Made by a program: the position numbers and the translations under genes
The notes under the pieces: generated by a model
What the model saw: only the letters and a program-made list of their open reading frames with translations
Told to the model about the DNA's origin: nothing
Databases searched by the model: none
In this document: one piece after another, positions 16,876 to 24,802 of the stretch
Layout of the letters: every line of letters starts with the position of its first letter
Position numbering within the stretch: position 1 is the first letter of the stretch
Assembly (NCBI GenBank): GCA_963815355.1
Contig: CAWFGJ010000002.1
Coordinates: forward strand, 124,001-188,000
DNA length: 64,000 bases
Source of the DNA: JAPUEK01 sp963815355
Lineage (GTDB): Bacteria; Pseudomonadota; Alphaproteobacteria; Rhodobacterales; Rhodobacteraceae
Direction: 5' to 3'

Positions 16876-18177
16876 TTAGCCGAAGACGCGCTTGAAGATC
16901 GTGTCGACGTGCTTGGTGTGATAGGCCAGATCGAACTTTTCCTCGATCTCGGCGGGCGACAAAGCGGCGGTCACTTCGGGATCGGCCAAAAGCTCGGTCT
17001 TGAAATCCGCGCCCTGCTCCCACACCTTCATCGCGTTGCGCTGCACCAGACGGTAGCTGTCCTCACGGTTGACGCCCGCTTGGGTCAGCGCCAAAAGCAC
17101 GCGCTGGCTCATCACAAGACCCCGGAACTTGTTCATGTTTTTCAACATGTTCTCGGGGTAGATCACCAGCTTTTCAACCAGGCCCGCCAAACGGTGCAAG
17201 GCGAAATCGAGGGTGATCGTGGTGTCCGGCGCAATGGCGCGCTCAACGGAGGAGTGCGAGATATCGCGCTCATGCCACAGGGCCACATTCTCCATCGCCG
17301 GAACAACCGACATCCGCACCAGGCGCGCCAGCCCCGTCAGGTTCTCGGACAGCACAGGGTTGCGCTTGTGCGGCATCGCCGAAGACCCCTTCTGGCCCGG
17401 CGAAAAGAACTCCTCGGCCTCCAGCACTTCGGTGCGCTGCATGTGGCGGATTTCGATGGCGATGTTTTCAATGGACGACCCGATGACGCCCAGCGTGGCA
17501 AAGTACATCGCATGCCGGTCCCGCGGGATGACCTGGGTAGAGATCGGCTCTGGTGTCAGCCCCATCTGCGCGCAGACATGCTCTTCAACCGAAGGGTCGA
17601 TGTTGGCAAAAGTGCCGACCGCGCCGGAAATCGCCCCGGTGGCCACTTCGGCCCGTGCCGCCAGCAAGCGCGCGCGGTTGCGGGCCATCTCGGCATAGAA
17701 CCGGGCAAAGGTCAGACCCATGGTGGTGGGCTCGGCGTGAATGCCATGGCTGCGCCCGATGCGCACGCTGTCCTTGTGCTCATAGGCGCGGGCCTTGAGT
17801 GCCGCCAAAACCCGGTCCAGCGCCACCAGCAACAGATCCGAGGCGCGCACCAACTGGATGTTCAGCGTCGTGTCCAGCACATCCGATGAGGTCATGCCCT
17901 GGTGTACAAACCGCGCATCCTCCGCGCCGATATGCTCGGCCAGATGGGTCAGAAACGCGATCACGTCATGCTTGGTGACGGCCTCGATCTCATCAATGCG
18001 GGCCACATCAAAGGTCACATCCTTGGCGCGCCAGACCGCTTCGGCATTGGCCTTGGGGATCACACCCAGTGCTGCCTGCGCGTCACAGGCATGGGCCTCA
18101 ATTTCAAACCAGATGCGAAAGCGCGTTTCGGGGGACCAAAGGGCAACCATTTCGGGGCGGGAATAGCGGGGGATCAT
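16876..18177 (-). CDS. purB: Adenylosuccinate lyase
   Basis: The 433-residue enzyme cleaves SAICAR and adenylosuccinate in purine synthesis. The fumarase/aspartase superfamily signature SSAMPHKRNP near residues 263-272 carries the mobile catalytic loop; HQGMTSSDVLDT and RSHGIHAEPTT are the two other conserved active-site blocks. Length fits the short bacterial PurB class. The start is ATG 18177 (MIPRYSRPEM), with AGAGGTCC upstream and an in-frame GTG three bases earlier as an alternative. The next gene upstream on the same strand is dddP, separated by a terminator. Confidence 0.97.
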   Translation of the reverse strand: MIPRYSRPEMVALWSPETRFRIWFEIEAHACDAQAALGVIPKANAEAVWRAKDVTFDVARIDEIEAVTKHDVIAFLTHLAEHIGAEDARFVHQGMTSSDVLDTTLNIQLVRASDLLLVALDRVLAALKARAYEHKDSVRIGRSHGIHAEPTTMGLTFARFYAEMARNRARLLAARAEVATGAISGAVGTFANIDPSVEEHVCAQMGLTPEPISTQVIPRDRHAMYFATLGVIGSSIENIAIEIRHMQRTEVLEAEEFFSPGQKGSSAMPHKRNPVLSENLTGLARLVRMSVVPAMENVALWHERDISHSSVERAIAPDTTITLDFALHRLAGLVEKLVIYPENMLKNMNKFRGLVMSQRVLLALTQAGVNREDSYRLVQRNAMKVWEQGADFKTELLADPEVTAALSPAEIEEKFDLAYHTKHVDTIFKRVFG

Positions 18178-18302
18178 CACGGACCTCTGTTGAGCAGGAT
18201 CGGGCGCGTTTCGCTTAGACCGCAGCGGCCCGGCGCGCAAGGCCAAGGCGCCCCCCACCGCGCCATTTGCCGCCACCAGCGTCCAAAGTTCCGCCGCCAC
18301 CC

Positions 18303-18367
18303 CTTATTTTCTGTCGAAAAATATCCTCGGGGGGAGGCCGAAGGCCGTGGGGGGCAGACAGCCCCCC
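18303..18367 (-). terminator. Compound terminator downstream of dddP
   Basis: On the minus strand GGGGGGC-TGTCT-GCCCCCC forms a 7-bp hairpin, followed by GGCC-TTC-GGCC, then CTCCCCCCGAGGATATTTTTCGACAG. The layout of GC hairpin, then (A/G)GTATTTTT or GGATATTTTT, then a conserved tail matches the elements at 13398 and 26371 in plan but not in exact tail sequence. It starts 25 bases past the dddP stop. Confidence 0.6.
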
Positions 18368-18392
18368 GCGCCGCCAGCCCCCCGCGCAGGCC

Positions 18393-19733
18393 CTACCGGC
18401 CCATCAACGCCGCATCAAACGGATAGCGTGTCAGGTTCTCGCAGCCCGTTTCCGTGATCAGCACCTGATCTTCCAGCTTGATCGAAAAATCCCCGCCCTC
18501 CGGGCTGACCAGCGCCTCGACACACAGTACCATCCCCGGCTCCAGCACCGCGTCAAAAGCGCCCTCAATCCAGCCATCGGGATAGGCCACATAGGGCCAT
18601 TCATCGCACAGCCCGACCCCGTGCATCTTGCAGGCATACTTCTGCTTCCAATAGCGATCCTCAAGCTGATGCCCGCCAAACACCAACTCCTTGATCGACA
18701 CACCCGGCCGCAGTCGCGCCTGATGGTCAGCGATATGGTCCATCGCATGCCCATAGGCCGAGATCATGGCGTTCGACGGCCGCTGATCGCCGATCCACCA
18801 CGTCCGGCTGATGTCGATGCAAATTCCGTAGCAGCCGATCAGATCGGTATCAAAGGCCACGATCTCGTTGTTTTGCACGATCCGCGGGCCGCATTCCTGA
18901 AACCACGGGTTTGTGCGGGGGCCAGAGGCCAGCAGCCGCGTCTCGATCCACTCTCCGCCGCGACGGATGTTGGCCGCGTGCAATTCGGCCCAGATCGCAT
19001 CTTCGCTGACCCCGCCCTTCGGCACCTCACGGCGGGTAAAGCTCTCCATCTCGGCGATCCCGGCCTCACAGGCGCGGTGGGCCGCGCGCATCGCCAACAT
19101 CTCATCGGGGGTTTTGACGGCGCGCACCCGCTCGGTCACTTCTTCGCCCTCGCGCACATCAAAGCCTGCCGCCTCCAGCGCGCGCAGCCCGTGGACCATG
19201 ATCTTGTCGACTGCCAGCCTGCGGTTGGTGCCGGCATGGGCGCGCATCACCTCTTCGACCTGTGCCGCAAAGGCCTTTGCCGCGATCTCGCCCCGATCGC
19301 CGGATGAGTTGTAGAAAAACGTGGCCCCGGACCGCAACTCCTTTACCAATGGATTGAACGTCACCAGGAAGGGCGAGTTCTTGTACTCCCACATCACCAT
19401 ATGCCCGTCGGCGCACAAAAGGCAGGCGCGGAACGGGTTATGCGCGTTCCACAACTGCATGTTGGTGGTGTCGGTGGCGTAGCGGATGTTCAGCGGGTCA
19501 AACATCAACAGCCCGCCATAGTCGCGGTCCACCAACCCCTTGGTCAGCTTGCGCCAACGGTCCTCGCGCATGCGGGCCAGATTGGGAAGGGCGATCCCCG
19601 CCGCCGCCCATTCCCCAAAGGCCAACTGGGTCGGGCCGATTTCCACCCGGTCATTGTCGTTGGGTGAGCCGTCGGCCAAAAGCGGGCCACGGCTGGGGTC
19701 GATCTTGCGGCGGTCGGCGTAGGATTCGGTCAT
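18393..19733 (-). CDS. dddP: DMSP lyase DddP (M24 peptidase fold)
   Basis: The 446-residue protein has the pita-bread M24 fold and the sequence pattern of roseobacter DddP, which cleaves dimethylsulfoniopropionate to dimethyl sulfide and acrylate. The six metal ligands reported for DddP fall at exactly the expected numbers: Asp295 and Asp297 (FDTDLIG), Asp307 (ICIDISR), His371 (MHGVGLCDEWP), Glu406 (LCVEALV) and Glu421 (IKLEDQV); the catalytic Asp377 is in LCDEWP. N-terminal blocks such as KIDPSRG, VEIGPTQLAFGEW and GGLLMFDPLNIRYATDTTNMQLWN also match my memory of the family. Choosing ATG 19733 gives the numbering above, which supports that start. It is divergent from a DUF3445 gene; no transporter or acrylate gene lies beside it. 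Confidence 0.92.
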   Translation of the reverse strand: MTESYADRRKIDPSRGPLLADGSPNDNDRVEIGPTQLAFGEWAAAGIALPNLARMREDRWRKLTKGLVDRDYGGLLMFDPLNIRYATDTTNMQLWNAHNPFRACLLCADGHMVMWEYKNSPFLVTFNPLVKELRSGATFFYNSSGDRGEIAAKAFAAQVEEVMRAHAGTNRRLAVDKIMVHGLRALEAAGFDVREGEEVTERVRAVKTPDEMLAMRAAHRACEAGIAEMESFTRREVPKGGVSEDAIWAELHAANIRRGGEWIETRLLASGPRTNPWFQECGPRIVQNNEIVAFDTDLIGCYGICIDISRTWWIGDQRPSNAMISAYGHAMDHIADHQARLRPGVSIKELVFGGHQLEDRYWKQKYACKMHGVGLCDEWPYVAYPDGWIEGAFDAVLEPGMVLCVEALVSPEGGDFSIKLEDQVLITETGCENLTRYPFDAALMGR

Positions 19734-19858
19734 GTGCTGGCTCCGGTTTTGCGCCAGCATCGCGCGGTGCCCGGCCCTCGGGCTTGCCATTGAGCGACGG
19801 AAAATGTCGGTTTCGCAAGGGGGTTTCCGGGGGCGTCCGGCTCGGCTAAAGCTTGGCG

Positions 19859-20641
19859 ATGCGCGCCCCGATCCTGCAATCCCGCCTGCCGCTCGCCCCG
19901 TGGATGGACCCGCGTAGCGCGCGGCTGCCCGGCATTCAACCGGTTGAGGGCGATGACTGGCTGCGGGTGGATGACGCCTTTGCAGGCCAAATGGCCGAGC
20001 GCGACCGCCTGCTCACCGAGCACCCCGCACAGGTGCTGGCCCTGCAAGAGGCAGCCCGCCCCGCCGCAGCGGAACTCTACGCCCATGTGCTGGCCGAACT
20101 GGCCAGCGATGACCGCTACCGCATCGGCACGCACAGCGCGCAACGCCCGGATGGGGTAGAGATCACGCTGGACCCGCAGCAGCCGCTGCTTACCCTTGGC
20201 CGCCTGGTGCAAGAAGACCTGTGCCTGATGGAACGCCGGGGGGACGAACATGTGCTGACCGCCGCCTGTCTGTGCTTTCCGGCAAGCTGGTCGCTGGACG
20301 AAAAGCTTGGCCGCCCGCTTACCGGCATCCATGTGCCGGTGACCGCCTATGATGACGGTCTGGCCCGCAGGGTGCAGCGCATGTTTGATGCGATCCGCGT
20401 GGGCCAACCGCTTTGGCGGATGAACGCGCTGGTCTATACCGACCCCGCGCTGCATCAGCCGCGCCGGGAAAATGCGCGCCGCACGGATCGGAGCGGCGGG
20501 GCCTATGTGCGGTCAGAGCGCCAGTGCCTGTTGCGTCTGCCCCAGACACAGGCAGTGGTGTTCTCGATCCATAACTATGTGGTGACGCTGGACAGCCTCA
20601 GCCCGGCAGAGCGTGCCGGGCTTGGTCTGTCGCATGCATAG
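19859..20641 (+). CDS. DUF3445 protein, heme-dependent oxidative N-demethylase-like
   Basis: The 260-residue protein matches DUF3445 as I know it: the N-terminal ARLPGIQPVEGDDWLRVDD motif, then the central LVQEDLCLMERR block, ACLCFPASWSLDEKLGRPLTGIHVPV, and the C-terminal RSERQCLLRLPQTQAVVFSIHNYVV. The family includes the catalytic subunit of heme-dependent oxidative N-demethylase, which removes methyl groups from secondary amines. No partner subunit gene is nearby, so activity is inferred only from family. The ATG at 19859 follows TTGGCG; an upstream TTG would add two residues. It shares a 125-base divergent promoter region with dddP. Confidence 0.8.
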   Translation: MRAPILQSRLPLAPWMDPRSARLPGIQPVEGDDWLRVDDAFAGQMAERDRLLTEHPAQVLALQEAARPAAAELYAHVLAELASDDRYRIGTHSAQRPDGVEITLDPQQPLLTLGRLVQEDLCLMERRGDEHVLTAACLCFPASWSLDEKLGRPLTGIHVPVTAYDDGLARRVQRMFDAIRVGQPLWRMNALVYTDPALHQPRRENARRTDRSGGAYVRSERQCLLRLPQTQAVVFSIHNYVVTLDSLSPAERAGLGLSHA

Positions 20642-20650
20642 CGGCGGGGG

Positions 20651-21499
20651 TCAGATTCCGCTGAAGGCAACCATGTGCTGACCGATGGGCGTCTGCGACA
20701 GCGCCGCGATCGACCCGCCCAGCAGCATCAGCCGGGCTGACAGCCGCATGTCTTCGCCCTTGAGGATCGAATAGGTCATCGCAGCCGCCCCAAGCGGTGC
20801 CCAAACGGCGATCAGGGTGGCATTCATCGCGTGGACGGCCAGCCGCATCGGCGCGGTGTGACGGGGGGGCGTGTCAACGTCGGCTTGTCCGTAAAGCGCG
20901 TCGCGCAGGTCGTCCAGCATCGGCTCATTCAGAGGCACAAAGGCCAGCCGGTCGTTGGCAACCGCCGGATAGGCGGCGGGCCGGGGGGTGGCGCGGTAGC
21001 CCGCCCGCTTTACCACGCGCCGCGCCATGATGCGGTCGGCAACAGCGCTTGGGTCCGGGGCGGCCATCCGCAGGCTGGGCAGGGTGGCGATCAGATGGTC
21101 GATCATATCGGTGTCGGCCAGCGCGTCGACCTGCCGCCACAGGATGGCGCTTGGCTTGGCCCGCGCCTGCACCCGCTCCACCAGCCGCGAACAGGCGGCC
21201 TCATAGCGCTGCACGGTGCCCGGCAAGGCAGGCAGCGTCGATGGGCCGATCGCCAGCGTCAGGCAGCCAGCAAAATCCTGACCCGGATCATCCGTCCAAC
21301 CGACCAATATCCGCATTCCGGGCATGTCGAACACCGCAACCTCGTCATGCTCCCACGTGAGGCTGACAATATTGGAGGGAAAGCGCACCAGAACCGCGCC
21401 CAGATCGCTGACAAGGCGGGCAAGGTTCAAGGGCGGCATGTCGGCGAACAGCAATTGGGCAACCGTTGACATATCGGGATGGGATGATGTGTGGGTCAT
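20651..21499 (-). CDS. Unknown conserved protein with C-terminal membrane segment
   Basis: I do not recognise the family. The 282-residue product has a soluble mixed alpha/beta region of about 210 residues with LLFADMPPLNLARLVSDLGAVLVRFP and MRILVGWTDDPGQDFAGCLTLAIG, and ends with two hydrophobic stretches (about residues 222-247 and 253-268), so it may be tail-anchored with the bulk in the cytoplasm. The start at ATG 21499 follows CCCGGAG; the longer frame runs into the upstream regulatory region. A full CtrA-type site lies 73-88 bases upstream. It is monocistronic as far as can be seen. Confidence 0.7.
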   Translation of the reverse strand: MTHTSSHPDMSTVAQLLFADMPPLNLARLVSDLGAVLVRFPSNIVSLTWEHDEVAVFDMPGMRILVGWTDDPGQDFAGCLTLAIGPSTLPALPGTVQRYEAACSRLVERVQARAKPSAILWRQVDALADTDMIDHLIATLPSLRMAAPDPSAVADRIMARRVVKRAGYRATPRPAAYPAVANDRLAFVPLNEPMLDDLRDALYGQADVDTPPRHTAPMRLAVHAMNATLIAVWAPLGAAAMTYSILKGEDMRLSARLMLLGGSIAALSQTPIGQHMVAFSGI

Positions 21500-21571
21500 G
21501 GCGTGCTCCGGGATACTCGATGAGTCACCGTCAGCCCGAAATGTGCCCAAAACCCGGTAAGATTGTGTCTA

Positions 21572-21587
21572 TTAATCGTTAATTAAC
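21572..21587. promoter_or_regulatory. Candidate CtrA-binding site, full match
   Basis: TTAA, seven bases (TCGTTAA), TTAAC matches the CtrA consensus with no mismatch. It lies upstream of the unknown membrane-anchored protein and downstream of the alanine/proline-rich protein, both on the minus strand. Confidence 0.45.
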
Positions 21588-21662
21588 TTTAGGTTGAAGT
21601 TAGCACGTGTTCTTTATCCAATGTTGCCAGAAAGTAACCACTGTTTCGAAATTCTTCCGTTT

Positions 21663-22676
21663 TCAGTCGATGCGCCGCAAATCCTGGCCGTTCAAATGGA
21701 TCATAAGCGTCTTTACCACCGCAAAAGGCAGGGCAATTCCGGTTGCGGCCCAGCCGATAATGGCGCTTGAGCCCGTCGAAAGCGTCGTCTTTGCGCCGCG
21801 CAGGATCGCTTGGGTGGCCTTGCGGCGCGCGATCCAGCGCAGGCTCGCCTTGGCGGCACGGGTCACGACAGACGCTTTCTTGGCGGCAAGGGGGGTGTTT
21901 GCGAGCGTGTCTGCGGGCGTGTTTGGCACGGATGCCGCCGGGCGGGTTGAGTGCGGTCGCCGGGGCACAAGGGCGATGCGCGCCGCAGGCTCATCACGGC
22001 GCTTGGGCGCGGGTTTGGGGGAGGGAATGGATTGCACCTCGGCCAGCAAGGCGCGGATCGCATCCAGTTGCGGATCGCGCTCTGTCGGCGGTTCGGCACT
22101 GACCTCGGGTTTTGCCTCCGGTTTCGGCTCTGGCGTGTTAAGCGGTGCATCCAGCAGCAAGGGCGCTGGGCGCGCGCGCCGGCGGGACGGCACGTGCGGC
22201 GCCACTTGAGGCGGCGCAACGGCCGGAACGTCAGCGGCAACCGCTGGCACGCCCTCGGCCAGCCGAGCCGCCTTGCGCCGCGTTTTCGGGGCAAGGCTCA
22301 GCAGATCGGGAAAGGCCAGCGGCTGGACCGGGGCAGGCGGCGGCAAGACCAGATCACTGGCCCCCCGCATCACCGTCGCCACCGTACCGATGCCCGCCGC
22401 GACAGAGGTATAAGACGGCAGATACTGCCCGCTATAACCCAGACGCGCCGCCGGCACGCGCCCACGCCCTGCCGCCACTGCCGCAGAACCGGCCGCCAGC
22501 TTGCGCGCCGCCTTGTCGAGGATCGGGCCCACATCCTGCCGCGCCAGCATCAGGCTGACCCGCCCAAAGGCGCGCAAATTGAACGAAGGTTGTTGACGCC
22601 CCTCCGCCCAAATCACCGGTTGGGTGGGGCGTGACGACTCGCGTCGTTCTGGATCAGAAGGGGGCAGCGGGGACAT
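21663..22676 (-). CDS. Unknown alanine/proline-rich protein with C-terminal membrane helix
   Basis: I do not recognise it. The predicted 337-residue product is rich in Ala, Pro and Arg, with a disordered centre (about residues 150-265) containing PAPVQPLAFP, PAVAADVPAVAPPQVAPHVP and PEPKPEAKPEVSAEPP. A single hydrophobic segment (SAIIGWAATGIALPFAVVKTLMI) lies close to the C-terminus. The N-terminus is uncertain: ATG 22676 is chosen because a longer frame would overlap the glnA terminator, and no good ribosome site is visible. It looks like a membrane-anchored protein with an extended linker, perhaps a scaffolding protein. Confidence 0.6.
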   Translation of the reverse strand: MSPLPPSDPERRESSRPTQPVIWAEGRQQPSFNLRAFGRVSLMLARQDVGPILDKAARKLAAGSAAVAAGRGRVPAARLGYSGQYLPSYTSVAAGIGTVATVMRGASDLVLPPPAPVQPLAFPDLLSLAPKTRRKAARLAEGVPAVAADVPAVAPPQVAPHVPSRRRARPAPLLLDAPLNTPEPKPEAKPEVSAEPPTERDPQLDAIRALLAEVQSIPSPKPAPKRRDEPAARIALVPRRPHSTRPAASVPNTPADTLANTPLAAKKASVVTRAAKASLRWIARRKATQAILRGAKTTLSTGSSAIIGWAATGIALPFAVVKTLMIHLNGQDLRRID

Positions 22677-22782
22677 ATTGGCACCGGCAACAGGAAAACT
22701 CCCCCCGGTTGTGCCCCCAGAAGCGGGCAGCGTCGGGGCGGGATCGTGGCGCGGTAGGGGCAGCACTGCCCGGTTTCCAAAG

Positions 22783-22812
22783 AAAAAAGGCCGCCCGAAG
22801 GCGGCCTTTTCA
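22783..22812 (-). terminator. Intrinsic terminator of glnA with UUCG tetraloop
   Basis: Read toward the minus strand AAAAGGCCGCC-TTCG-GGCGGCCTTTT is a perfect 11-bp stem with the extra-stable UUCG loop, followed by further Ts. The same hairpin would work in the other direction. Confidence 0.92.
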
Positions 22813-22829
22813 ATGAACGACAAAGCCGA

Positions 22830-24239
22830 TCAGCAGGAGTAGTACATCAGGTACTCAATCGGGTGCGGCGTATGCTCATAGGCATAAACCTCTTCCCACT
22901 TCAGCGCCATGTAGCTTTCCAGCTGGTCCTTGGTGAACACACCACCGGCCGTCAGGAAGTCCATGTCCTTTTCCAACTCTTCCAGAGCTTCGCGCAGCGA
23001 GCCGCAGACGGTCGGGATTTCGGCCAGTTCTTCCGGCGGCAGATCGTAGAGATCCTTGTCCGAAGCCGGACCCGGGTCGATCTTGTTGCGGATACCGTCA
23101 AGCCCAGCCATCAGCAAAGCGGCAAAGGCCAGATAGGGGTTCGCAGCCGGATCGGGGAAACGGGCCTCAACACGCTTGGCTTTGGGCGATTCTGTCCACG
23201 GAATCCGAACGCAGCCAGAGCGGTTGCGGGCCGAATACGCGCGCAGAACCGGGGCTTCAAAGCCGGGGATCAAACGCTTGTAGCTGTTGGTCGACGGGTT
23301 CGTCAGGGCGTTGAGCGCCTTGGCGTGCTTCAGGATGCCGCCGATGAAATACAGCGCTTCCTGCGACAGGTCAGCGTATTTGTCGCCTGCAAACAGGGGC
23401 TTGCCCTCTTTCCAGATCGACATGTTCACGTGCATCCCCGAGCCGTTGTCGCCCTTCATGGGCTTGGGCATGAAGGTAACGGTCTTGCCGTAAGCATGGG
23501 CCACGTTGTGGATCACATACTTGTACTTCTGGATGTTGTCGGCCTGTTCAACCAGACCGCCAAACACCATGCCCAGCTCATGCTGGCAGGTCGCGACTTC
23601 GTGGTGGTGCTTGTCCACCTTGATGCCGATCCGCTTCATGGTCGACAGCATCTCGCCGCGCAGGTCCTGGGCTTCGTCGATCGGGTTGACCGGGAAGTAC
23701 CCACCCTTGTGGCCGGCGCGGTGGCCGTAGTTGCCGCCCTCGGTCGCCGCATCGGTGTTCCAAGCGGCCGCCTCGGCGTCCAACTGGTAGGACACTTTCT
23801 GCGGTGTCACCGAATAGCGCACGTCGTCGAAAATGAAGAATTCTGCTTCCGGGCCGCAGTAGAAGGTGTCGCCGATGCCCGAAGATTTCAGGTAGGCTTC
23901 GGCCTTCAGCGCGGTCTGGCGCGGGCAACGGTCATAGGCTTCGCCGGTGTCGGGCTCAACCACGTTGCAGTGCACGCACAACGTCTTTTCGGCATAGAAG
24001 GGGTCCATGTAAACCGAAGACGCGTCGGGCATCAGTTTCATGTCGGACTGATCAATCGACTTCCAGCCTGCGATGGACGAGCCATCAAACATAAAGCCTT
24101 CTTCGAAGAAATCTTCATCCACCAGATCGGTGACAAGCGTCACGTGCTGGAGTTTGCCTTTCGGATCGGTGAAACGAATATCAAGATATTCGATTTCCTC
24201 GTCCTTGATCAGTTTCAGAGCTTTCGCAATCGCGCTCAT
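22830..24239 (-). CDS. glnA: Type I glutamine synthetase
   Basis: The 469-residue enzyme makes glutamine from glutamate, ammonia and ATP. It carries the active-site motif NGSGMHVNMSIWKEGKPLFAGD, the ATP-binding PMKGDNGSGMH segment, and the adenylylation site Tyr in KDLYDLPPEE near residue 398, so it should be switched off by GlnE under nitrogen excess. Start at ATG 24239 (MSAIAKALK) follows GAAAGGCAGC; an in-frame ATG lies just upstream. It is 54 bases downstream of glnB on the same strand, the classic glnBA operon. Confidence 0.98.
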   Translation of the reverse strand: MSAIAKALKLIKDEEIEYLDIRFTDPKGKLQHVTLVTDLVDEDFFEEGFMFDGSSIAGWKSIDQSDMKLMPDASSVYMDPFYAEKTLCVHCNVVEPDTGEAYDRCPRQTALKAEAYLKSSGIGDTFYCGPEAEFFIFDDVRYSVTPQKVSYQLDAEAAAWNTDAATEGGNYGHRAGHKGGYFPVNPIDEAQDLRGEMLSTMKRIGIKVDKHHHEVATCQHELGMVFGGLVEQADNIQKYKYVIHNVAHAYGKTVTFMPKPMKGDNGSGMHVNMSIWKEGKPLFAGDKYADLSQEALYFIGGILKHAKALNALTNPSTNSYKRLIPGFEAPVLRAYSARNRSGCVRIPWTESPKAKRVEARFPDPAANPYLAFAALLMAGLDGIRNKIDPGPASDKDLYDLPPEELAEIPTVCGSLREALEELEKDMDFLTAGGVFTKDQLESYMALKWEEVYAYEHTPHPIEYLMYYSC

Positions 24240-24293
24240 CATGCTGCCTTTCGGGTTAGGTTTCGTTTGGGGCACCCGGCGGCACCCGGCTGA

Positions 24294-24632
24294 TCACACA
24301 GCATCATCACCGGTTTCACCGGTGCGGATGCGGATGGCTTGCTCGACGGGGCTGACAAAGATTTTGCCGTCGCCGATTTTATCGGTACGCGCGGCAGAGA
24401 CAATGGCTTCGATGGCGACATCGACCATGTCATCGGTCAGCACGACCTCAATTTTTACCTTGGGCAGAAAGTCCACAACATATTCGGCACCTCGGTAAAG
24501 CTCTGTATGGCCTTTCTGACGACCAAACCCCTTTACTTCGGTGACAGAAAGCCCCTGAATCCCCGCCTCTTGCAGGGCTTCTTTGACTTCATCAAGCTTG
24601 AAGGGCTTGATGATCGCCTCGATCTTCTTCAT
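24294..24632 (-). CDS. glnB: Nitrogen regulatory protein PII
   Basis: The 112-residue PII signal protein senses 2-oxoglutarate, ATP and glutamine status. The uridylylated Tyr51 lies in the T-loop GHTELYRGAEYVVDFLPKVK, and the C-terminal signature GDGKIFVSPVEQAIRIRTGE is intact. It leads the glnB-glnA operon, so it probably sets the adenylylation state of the glutamine synthetase encoded next to it. The start is ATG 24632 with GGGAGTCGGCCC upstream. I could not identify NtrC sites in the leader. Confidence 0.98.
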   Translation of the reverse strand: MKKIEAIIKPFKLDEVKEALQEAGIQGLSVTEVKGFGRQKGHTELYRGAEYVVDFLPKVKIEVVLTDDMVDVAIEAIVSAARTDKIGDGKIFVSPVEQAIRIRTGETGDDAV

Positions 24633-24802
24633 GGGCCGACTCCCTTCCGTCATGTCTGTGGCTGTCTGATCACTTCCCGCGCGGGGGAACAATCGGCTAG
24701 GGTTTTGAGGCGGCAATCGAGGCGGGGAATCCTTGGGCGTCGCCTAAAATTTGTGCAATGAGTCTTAAAAAGGGGCAGTTTGTGAACGGTTCTACGTGCG
24801 AG

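Noticed and set aside
24633..24757. Search for NtrC or sigma-54 sites before glnB
   Set aside because: No TGGCAC-N5-TTGC or TGCAC-type inverted repeat is convincing in this gap.
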